A stretch of DNA of 11,628 nt, taken from a bacterium. Its GTDB lineage: Bacteria; Patescibacteria; Dojkabacteria; SC72. Location: positions 1 through 11,628 of the forward strand of contig JAKPKF010000414.1 of the NCBI GenBank assembly GCA_029553845.1, given 5' to 3'. Below are positions 6,416-11,628 of the stretch, piece by piece (the first letter of the stretch is position 1; every line of letters begins with the position of its first letter). The notes under the pieces are model-generated. The model was not told the origin of the DNA and ran no database searches. It saw only the letters and a program-made list of their open reading frames with translations. A program made the position numbers and the translations under genes.

Positions 6416-7108
6416 ATGAATGGCAAATTATTTGTTGAAAGAATTGATGACTCTTTGAAAAGGATAAATAAAAAACGCCAAGCTCTCGCAGAATACTGTG
6501 GAGTAACAGTTCAATCTATTTCTGACTGGGCAAGAAGAGGAAATCTACCTCAGGCGGATACAACAAAAAGAATAGCTGATTTTCTTGGGGTATCAATTGA
6601 GTTGCTTGTGGACGATGATTATCAAACTCAATGGAATGAAGTGGTAGATGAGGATACAAAACAGGCGATAGTTTCACCCTGTGAGATTTGTTATAGAATT
6701 GATTCGCTCATCAAAGAAAAATCGACTGTATCTGTACAAGATAGCGATGACATTTTCTATGCCGAAATACTCGATATCTTTTCTGTTGCACAAATATATG
6801 CAATGAAAAACAACCAGTATGAACCAACAAATTTACAGTTATTCAAAGTTGCTAAAAGATATGGGGTTAGTTTAGACTGGCTTATTTCTGGGACATTAGC
6901 CGATGATGGGAAAAACTTGAGCCCACATCTTGCAGGATTGGCCGGTAAATATACTAATTTACTGAAGTTCTATAATTCTCTTCCGGAAAGTGACAAGAAA
7001 GCAGCTTACGATTTAATAGTCCATATTTTTCACTCTAAAAGAAGAATACGTGAACATCTAGTTGATTTAGGAATGGATGTAAAGGATGTACCTGATTTAA
7101 TCATATAA
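6416..7108 (+). CDS. XRE-family repressor with a second, partial HTH-like segment
   Basis: The 230-residue product begins with an XRE/Cro-CI type helix-turn-helix (about 7-66: LAEYCGVTVQSISDWARRG, IADFLGVSIELLV). Residues 138-160 (NLQLFKVAKRYGVSLDWLISGT) look like the final helices of a second XRE domain whose front half is not obvious. The C-terminus is helical and charged and has no LexA-type Ser-Lys peptidase motif. The protein is divergent from the partition operon and probably represses it, itself or both through the TCATAGT repeats. The ribosome site is poor (only TGAG ahead of ATG 6416), which suggests low expression. It might also control the cassette downstream, which starts 172 bases later on the same strand. 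Confidence 0.85.
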   Translation: MNGKLFVERIDDSLKRINKKRQALAEYCGVTVQSISDWARRGNLPQADTTKRIADFLGVSIELLVDDDYQTQWNEVVDEDTKQAIVSPCEICYRIDSLIKEKSTVSVQDSDDIFYAEILDIFSVAQIYAMKNNQYEPTNLQLFKVAKRYGVSLDWLISGTLADDGKNLSPHLAGLAGKYTNLLKFYNSLPESDKKAAYDLIVHIFHSKRRIREHLVDLGMDVKDVPDLII

Positions 7109-7280
7109 ATACAGTTAGAGGCAATATCGCCCCAAGGCAGAAAGAGAGCGATAGGATAAGAACAAAAGAGATCGGGAAACCCTCGCCCCCAAATAAACCC
7201 AACGTACATGTGGTTAAAGAAAAGGAAAAATTGAGGGAAAATAAATATTTCCGATAATAGACAAAAGGAGGAGATGAATA
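7109..7280 (+). other. 172-base purine-rich spacer with a tentative promoter for the cassette
   Basis: No gene fits here. There are short dyads only: TATCGC/GCGATA near 7127-7156 and a small GGG-AAA-CCC hairpin near 7174-7185, neither followed by a T-run. So there is no clear terminator after the XRE gene, and read-through is possible. A tentative promoter is -35 TTGAGG (7231-7236), 16 bases, -10 GATAAT (7253-7258). It would place the start only a few bases before the strong AAAGGAGGAG ribosome site at 7264-7273. Confidence 0.4.
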
Positions 7281-9941
7281 ATGTCAGATGATAGGAAAAA
7301 ATATAATGTATTCCAGCACGGATCTACCTGGATCCGTGCTGATTTTCATCTCCATACAAAAGCCGATAAACAATTTGTGTATATAGGCGAGGAGAATTCC
7401 TTCCTAAATGACTATGTTGCCAAGTTAGTAACAGAAAACATCAATGTTGGAGTTATAACAAATCACAATAAATTCAACAAAGATGAGTTTGTAAATTTAC
7501 GGAAAAAAGCCCGTAAAGAAGAAGTATTCCTGCTGCCAGGGGTGGAACTTTCAGTAAATGACGGAGCTAACGGTGTTCATACCCTTGTGGTGTTTTCAGA
7601 AGAATGGATAGCTAACGGAAATGATTATATTAACCCCTTTATTACGACTATGTTTCCTGGGAAATCCACGGCAGAATATGAAAACGAAGATGGTAGAAGT
7701 GATAAAAACATTCTTCAAGTTGTAGAAGAACTTGAAAAAACCAACAGAGATTATTTTTTGATTTTTGCCCATGTTGAACAACGGAGTGGTTTGTGGAAGG
7801 AAATGAAGGGAGGAAAACTAGGTGATTTTACTCAAAATCGGTATTCACTTGTAAGAAGCAAATCTCTAGCTTTCCAAAAAGTAAGAACTCGAGATGATAG
7901 AGATAAAGTAAAAGCACTTCTGAATGATTGGTTCCCTGCCGAAGTGGAAGGCTCTGATTGTAAGTCCATAGAAGAAATCGGTAGTAAAGATTGTGAAACT
8001 TGGCTCAAAATTGGCGATTTCACCTTCGAGGCTGTCAAATATGCTTTAGTCGATTATCAAAACAGGGTTCGTTCGTCTAATCCGGAACGATATAAACATT
8101 CTCACATTAAAAGCATTTCCTTTGAAGGTGGCACCCTAAGCGGACAAACCGTCAATTTCTCACCGGAACTCAATACCTTTATCGGAATCAGGGGAAGCGG
8201 TAAATCTTCCATTCTGGAAGCGGTTCGTTATGTGCTTGATTATCCGTTTGGAGAAAAAGCAACTGATAAAGAGTATAAGAGCAAACTTGTGTCGCATACA
8301 CTTGGGAGTGGAGGCAAAGCAATTATTACCGCTTTAGATCAGTATGGCAGTGAATTTCAGATCAGGCGGATTCTAAATGAATACCCGGAAGTCTATGTCA
8401 ACAATAAACTTCAGCCCGGTGTATCCATTCGTGAAACGGTCATCAGAAATCCCATCTATTTCGGGCAAAAAGATCTTTCTGCTAGTGGCGAAGGTTTTGA
8501 AAAGGATCTGGTGGAAAAACTGGTTGGAGATAGTCTCTACGACATCCGTCGTCAGATTGAAGAAAAAAAGCAAATCGTTTCTGATATTGTATTACGGCTT
8601 CAAAAAGTAATCAATATTGATGAACAAATTGCTGATTATACCCAAAGAAAGCAGGATGCTGAGTTTAACCTAGGTAAGTTTAAAGAATATGGCATAGAAG
8701 AGAAATTCAAAAAACAGACCGATTTTGATGCCGATGAACGTAAAATAAAGCAGATACTAGCAGATATTGAAACATTTAAACGCGATCTTGAAAGTTTTAT
8801 CAGCCAGCATGAAGATGAGCTCAGGAATCATCAAGTCTATACCTCGCAGCAGAATCAGATCTTTTTTAATGCCTTTCTTGAAGAATACAGGAAAATTGTT
8901 GCCATTTTAGATAGGCAGAAATCTGACAGTTCAAACATAACGGCGATTAAAGCAACTTTAAGTGAGAAATTTACAGATTTTTCTCAGACCAAGAAGACTT
9001 TTACTGATGAATTTGCTGAAACCAGAAGGAAAATTGAAGCAGAGCTCAAAGAAAAAGGGGCTTCTGCACTTAATTTGGAAGAGTATCCTACATTAAAAGG
9101 AAAGATTGATACTGCTGTTAAAATGCTAGATGCACTACATAAACAAAAGTCGCAAGCTGCAAGTATCAAAAGCGAATTACTTCAAGCCCTTACCGAACTT
9201 AATAATTTATGGCAACAGGAATTTCAGGCAATAAAGGTTCAGTTGGATAAAATCAACAATAAGCAATCGTCTCTGATCATAGAACCTGAATTCAAAGGAG
9301 ATAAAATTGGATTTCTTTCCTTTATGAAAAATATGTTCAGAGGTAGCGGAATTAAAGAGACTACACTTTGGAAATTAATAGATAAAACACAAATGGATTA
9401 CCGAGATTTTATCCAAATGTACCGTGAATTCGATAAAGTAAAAAGTAATGCTGGTTCATCGCCTGAGGCTTTCGAGAAGTATTTTTTTGATAACTTGAAA
9501 GATCTACTAGTTTATCAGGTGCAAAATAAATTTACGATAAAATATCGGGGCAAGGAGCTTCAACACCATTCCTTAGGACAACGGGCTTCAGCACTTATCC
9601 TTTTTGTGCTGAATCAGCAGGAAAACGACTTAATTATTGTAGACCAGCCAGAAGATGATCTTGATAATCAAACTATTTATGAAGACGTGATAAAACTGAT
9701 ACGAGAACTCAAGCCTCATGCCCAGTTCCTTTTTGCAACTCATAATGCTAATTTTCCGGTTCTAGGTGATGCGGAACAGATTCATTCTTGCAGATATGTG
9801 GATGATAAAATTTCCATTCATACAGGAAGTATTGATTCTCCTGTATTGCAGAAGGAAATTGTAGATATCATGGAAGGTGGTGAAGATGCCTTCAATAAAC
9901 GTAAGGAGATTTATGGAATATGGAAACCTCAGAACTTATAG
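7281..9941 (+). CDS. PHP-domain plus SMC/ABC-like ATPase (TrlF-like)
   Basis: The 886-residue product has an N-terminal PHP phosphoesterase domain: DFHLHT (21-26), TNHN (60-63), PGVELS (86-91), H100, H164 and a final GSDCK motif (D226, K228). An SMC/RecN-type ATPase split by a coiled coil follows: Walker A GIRGSGKS (302-309), helical coil about 420-700, signature SLGQR (764-768), Walker B DLIIVDQPEDDLD (783-795) and H-loop ATHNAN (H821). Database families called TrlF-like ATPases have this architecture. A nucleic-acid sensing ATPase that drives a phosphoesterase or nuclease is inferred. The start at 7281 has a strong GGAGG nine bases upstream. The last PHP motif has Lys where His is usual. 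The gene overlaps the next one by 22 bases, so the two form an operon. Confidence 0.88.
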   Translation: MSDDRKKYNVFQHGSTWIRADFHLHTKADKQFVYIGEENSFLNDYVAKLVTENINVGVITNHNKFNKDEFVNLRKKARKEEVFLLPGVELSVNDGANGVHTLVVFSEEWIANGNDYINPFITTMFPGKSTAEYENEDGRSDKNILQVVEELEKTNRDYFLIFAHVEQRSGLWKEMKGGKLGDFTQNRYSLVRSKSLAFQKVRTRDDRDKVKALLNDWFPAEVEGSDCKSIEEIGSKDCETWLKIGDFTFEAVKYALVDYQNRVRSSNPERYKHSHIKSISFEGGTLSGQTVNFSPELNTFIGIRGSGKSSILEAVRYVLDYPFGEKATDKEYKSKLVSHTLGSGGKAIITALDQYGSEFQIRRILNEYPEVYVNNKLQPGVSIRETVIRNPIYFGQKDLSASGEGFEKDLVEKLVGDSLYDIRRQIEEKKQIVSDIVLRLQKVINIDEQIADYTQRKQDAEFNLGKFKEYGIEEKFKKQTDFDADERKIKQILADIETFKRDLESFISQHEDELRNHQVYTSQQNQIFFNAFLEEYRKIVAILDRQKSDSSNITAIKATLSEKFTDFSQTKKTFTDEFAETRRKIEAELKEKGASALNLEEYPTLKGKIDTAVKMLDALHKQKSQAASIKSELLQALTELNNLWQQEFQAIKVQLDKINNKQSSLIIEPEFKGDKIGFLSFMKNMFRGSGIKETTLWKLIDKTQMDYRDFIQMYREFDKVKSNAGSSPEAFEKYFFDNLKDLLVYQVQNKFTIKYRGKELQHHSLGQRASALILFVLNQQENDLIIVDQPEDDLDNQTIYEDVIKLIRELKPHAQFLFATHNANFPVLGDAEQIHSCRYVDDKISIHTGSIDSPVLQKEIVDIMEGGEDAFNKRKEIYGIWKPQNL
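7314..7341 (+). promoter_or_regulatory. Perfect 11-bp hairpin inside the start of the PHP-ATPase gene
   Basis: CAGCACGGATC (7314-7324) and GATCCGTGCTG (7331-7341) pair perfectly around a 6-nt loop, beginning 34 bases after the ATG. The stem is GC-rich against an AT-rich background. It is followed by ATTTTC, too short a T-run for a convincing terminator. It could slow ribosomes, bind a protein or act as a DNA operator. Confidence 0.5.
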
Positions 9942-11068
9942 AAATACTTGCACGTGGTGAAGACACGAAGAATCAATATAAAGAAAACATTCATAATGTC
10001 ACTTCACTGGCAGAGGAGATAGTTGCTTTCAGTAATTCAGGCGGTGGGAAGTTGTTCATTGGTGTCGAAGATAAGACCTGGACAGTAACTGGTCTAACAA
10101 AAAATGATGTGGGTCGCGTGAATCAACTTATTTCAAATGCAGCAACGCAATCTGTAAGACCGCCTGTTAATCCTATAACGGAAAATGTAAACCATCCAGA
10201 TGGCCTAGTTATCGTCGTTACTATTCCTGATGGAATCAGTAAACCTTATATGGACAATAGCGGAGCTATATGGGTCAAGAATGGCAGCGATAAAAGGAAG
10301 GTTACCAGCCGAGAAGAAATTCAGCGTATGTTCCAGTCTGCCGGTTTACTTCACGGTGATGAAGTACCCGCAAATGGATTATCCGTTAGTGATATTGATT
10401 TGTCGTTTTTCGAAGACTTCTTTCAAAAAGAATATGGAGAATCTCTTGATGCTCAAGATATATCAATAAGCAATATTTTTGATAATATGAATCTTGCCAA
10501 AAACGGAGCGCTCAACATTGCTGGGGCACTATTATTTGCCAAACAGTCACACTATAGACTTCCTGCTTTTGTAATAAAGGCAGTTGCCTACCCTGGCAAT
10601 GAAATAGATGAAGATAATTATATTGATAGTCGTGACATTACGGGGAAAATATCGGACTTATTTCAACAAACAATCTCATTTATCATCATTAATACTCGAC
10701 AGAATCAATCAGATAAAACTGTAAATTCAACCGGAGAATCTGAAATCCCAAAAATAGTTTTGGAAGAGCTAGTTGCGAATGCGTTGATTCACCGTGACTA
10801 CTTTATAACAGCTCCGATTAGAATATTCATTTTCAGCGATCGAATTGAAATTATTAGCCCTGGTCATTTACCCAATAATTTGACAATTCAGAATATTAAA
10901 TCAGGTAATTCAAATATACGGAATCCAATTTTGGCATCATTTGCTACCAAATTACTGCCCTACCGTGGCCTCGGGAATGGGATTCGTAGAGCAGTCAAAG
11001 CATATCCAAATATTGACTTTATTGATGACCGTGAAAATAACATGTTTAAAGTGGTGATTAATAAATAA
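9920..11068 (+). CDS. Schlafen AlbA_2 domain plus C-terminal HATPase_c_4-type ATP-binding protein
   Basis: The 382-residue product starts with a Schlafen AlbA_2-like domain (about 13-135: EDTKNQYKENI, VAFSNSGGGKLFIGVED, GAIWVKNGSDKRKVTSREEI). The middle region (about 180-260) is the usual linker. The C-terminal domain is of the RecG-like/HATPase_c_4 type, with N-box EELVANALIHRDY (282-294), IEIISPGHLP (309-318) and PYRGLGNGIRRAV (347-359). Family members are often called transcriptional regulators or RNA/DNA-binding ATP proteins, and relatives occur in phage-defence loci. Its ATG overlaps the upstream gene by 22 bases, with AAGGAG 11 bases before it, so it is translationally coupled and likely works with the PHP-ATPase. 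No clear terminator follows the stop. Confidence 0.87.
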   Translation: METSELIEILARGEDTKNQYKENIHNVTSLAEEIVAFSNSGGGKLFIGVEDKTWTVTGLTKNDVGRVNQLISNAATQSVRPPVNPITENVNHPDGLVIVVTIPDGISKPYMDNSGAIWVKNGSDKRKVTSREEIQRMFQSAGLLHGDEVPANGLSVSDIDLSFFEDFFQKEYGESLDAQDISISNIFDNMNLAKNGALNIAGALLFAKQSHYRLPAFVIKAVAYPGNEIDEDNYIDSRDITGKISDLFQQTISFIIINTRQNQSDKTVNSTGESEIPKIVLEELVANALIHRDYFITAPIRIFIFSDRIEIISPGHLPNNLTIQNIKSGNSNIRNPILASFATKLLPYRGLGNGIRRAVKAYPNIDFIDDRENNMFKVVINK

Positions 11069-11340
11069 AGAATCCCTTTTACATGGCAATTACTCTGGCG
11101 ATTGTTCAATAAGATGTTGCTAAAATGAGAATCGAAGATAACGCCTATATCAAACGTGTTTATTAGCTTCATCTTCGTTCAACTACGTTATGCAAGAAGA
11201 CTGATAAAAGAGAACTAACTGTGCCACGAATTGTGCCATGTATGTAAAAAATCCTGTTCTGACTTTTCCTGTCCTTCGTTGACTTGGTTGATTTTTGGAA
11301 GTATTATCATTTTAGTATCCCAAATGGATGATTTTATGTG
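11069..11340. other. Noncoding right end of the element, no gene seen
   Basis: About 270 bases lie between the last cassette gene and the tRNA fragment. I see no ORF with a start and ribosome site. A Cys-rich open stretch (11219-11344) has no start codon near its beginning. There is an imperfect long-range dyad (CGAAGAT...ATCTTCG) near 11132-11178 and a TGTGCCA pair. Integrase arm-type sites would be expected in such a position. Confidence 0.5.
11220..11238 (+). repeat. Direct repeat TGTGCCA beside the attachment site
   Basis: TGTGCCA occurs at 11220-11226 and 11232-11238, 12 bases start to start, about 100 bases inside the tRNA fragment. Short direct repeats at this distance from a core att site are typical of arm-type integrase binding sites. 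They could also be chance. Confidence 0.35.
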
Positions 11341-11382
11341 CTCATAATCCATTGGTCCCAGGTTCAAGTCCTGGTGGGCCCA
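11341..11382 (+). other. attR: 3' half of a CAU-anticodon tRNA (Met or Ile2)
   Basis: Starting at the anticodon loop CTCATAA (11341-11347), the sequence fits a tRNA 3' half. The anticodon-stem arm TCCAT is at 11348-11352, the variable loop at 11353-11357 and the T-stem CCAGG (11358-11362) with CCTGG (11370-11374) around TTCAAGT. The acceptor arm TGGGCCC is at 11375-11381 and the discriminator A at 11382. CCA is not encoded. The 5' half (GGGCCCA, D-arm) is absent upstream, so this is not a working gene. The boundary at the anticodon loop matches a known crossover position of tyrosine integrases. The native terminator follows, so the element lies to the left. Confidence 0.82.
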
Positions 11383-11384
11383 TT

Positions 11385-11425
11385 AAGAAAGGCAATTTAC
11401 CCCGTAGGGGTGGATTGCCTTTCTT
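11385..11425 (+). terminator. Strong hairpin terminator of the original tRNA gene
   Basis: Bases 11385-11403 pair along their whole length with 11407-11425 (19 pairs, two of them G-T) around a GTA loop. The hairpin starts three bases after the tRNA discriminator base. The A-rich left arm and TTTCTT-rich right arm allow termination in both directions. Confidence 0.8.
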
Positions 11426-11471
11426 ATTTGACTCGTTGATGGACTTGATCGGAGGAGCCCGCCGAGCGAAT

Positions 11472-11628
11472 GTAACCGTCAATTAAACCGCACCCGGGTA
11501 AAAAAAGCTATTTGATGTTCCAGGGCAAAATCGATTCCCATTCTTCAGAGGTTTCAATCAAGGGCGCGGCTTCAAAAACCTTTACCAAATATTCATACGG
11601 ATTGAGCCCATTATGTTTTGCTGTCTCG
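11472..11628 (-). mobile_element. IS66-family insertion sequence, one end only
   Basis: The sequence beginning GTAACCGTC at 11472 has the GTAA start typical of IS66-family terminal inverted repeats. It lies 36 bases outside the stop of a transposase of that family, which reads away from the window's interior. The other end is beyond the window. GAGCGAAT (11464-11471) would be one copy of the expected 8-bp target duplication. The boundary is inferred. Confidence 0.6.
11508..11628 (-). CDS. IS66-family transposase (TnpC-type), C-terminal 40 residues only
   Basis: The minus-strand frame ending with TAG at 11508-11510 encodes ETAKHNGLNPYEYLVKVFEA followed by a short tail ending WESILPWNIK. This is the characteristic C-terminus of IS66 transposases: the TAK-NGLNPY-YL helix followed by LLPWN near the end. 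The gene runs off the right edge of the window, so the catalytic DDE core cannot be checked. This is the only transposase sequence in the window. It lies outside the tRNA-bounded element and so is probably a separate insertion. Confidence 0.88.
   Translation of the reverse strand, partial: ETAKHNGLNPYEYLVKVFEAAPLIETSEEWESILPWNIK

Noticed and set aside
7314..7350. The intragenic hairpin as an intrinsic terminator
   Set aside because: Only a broken run of Ts follows, so termination is unlikely to be efficient.
11132..11178. Long-range dyad CGAAGAT/ATCTTCG as a terminator of the cassette
   Set aside because: It has only seven pairs with a very long loop and no T-run. Not convincing.
11219..11347. 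Cys-rich open frame (LCHELCHVCKKSC...) at the element's right end
   Set aside because: It has no start codon near its beginning and no ribosome site, and it ends inside the tRNA fragment. It is likely chance or integrase-gene debris.
11341..11382. Functional tRNA gene
   Set aside because: The acceptor 5' arm, D-arm and matching anticodon-stem arm are missing. Only the 3' half is present, as at an attachment site.

Overview
The window reads as the right-hand part of an integrated, plasmid-like mobile element, followed by a little flanking chromosome that carries an IS66-type insertion. The host looks like a spirochaete of the Treponema/Sphaerochaeta kind. This is inferred mainly from a surface lipoprotein with an LFLSC lipobox and a Listeria-Bacteroides (Flg_new/InlB-like) repeat, plus the AT-rich composition. 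I hold the host assignment only loosely.

Layout. 1-215: C-terminal end of an unrecognised plus-strand gene. 254-1093 (-): predicted lipoprotein with a strong extended -10 promoter. 1358-2884 (+): unusual fusion of a PD-(D/E)XK nuclease, a zinc ribbon and a Lon-like AAA+ ATPase. 6168 down to 2954 (-): tightly packed operon (4-nt, 1-nt and 4-nt overlaps) encoding an excisionase/MerR-like HTH protein, an unknown 68-residue protein, ParA, ParB and a winged-helix/zinc-ribbon protein that resembles a replication initiator. 6416-7108 (+): divergent XRE-type repressor. 7281-11068 (+): two-gene overlapping cassette, a PHP plus SMC/ABC-like ATPase (TrlF-like) and a Schlafen AlbA_2 plus HATPase protein. 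11341-11382: 3' half of a CAU-anticodon tRNA, without its 5' half, followed at once by a strong terminator. 11472-11628: one end of an IS66-family element with the C-terminus of its transposase.

How it fits together. The tRNA 3' fragment followed by its terminator marks attR of an element lying to the left. The intact tRNA, attL and the integrase should lie outside the window. The parA-parB-rep operon is the maintenance core, and the divergent XRE protein probably controls it. Two back-to-back promoters overlap at 6313-6358, with three copies of TCATAGT around them. The partition/replication operon starts with a structured leader of about 120 nt ending in a perfect 14-bp intrinsic terminator. 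The terminator loop is complementary over 7 nt to the loop of an upstream hairpin, which suggests attenuation by loop-loop contact or by an antisense RNA.

The cargo next to attR (PHP-ATPase plus AlbA_2/HATPase) is in a typical place for a defence cassette. The nuclease-AAA+ fusion at the other end of the core is a second defence or DNA-processing candidate. Neither can be assigned to a named system from sequence alone.
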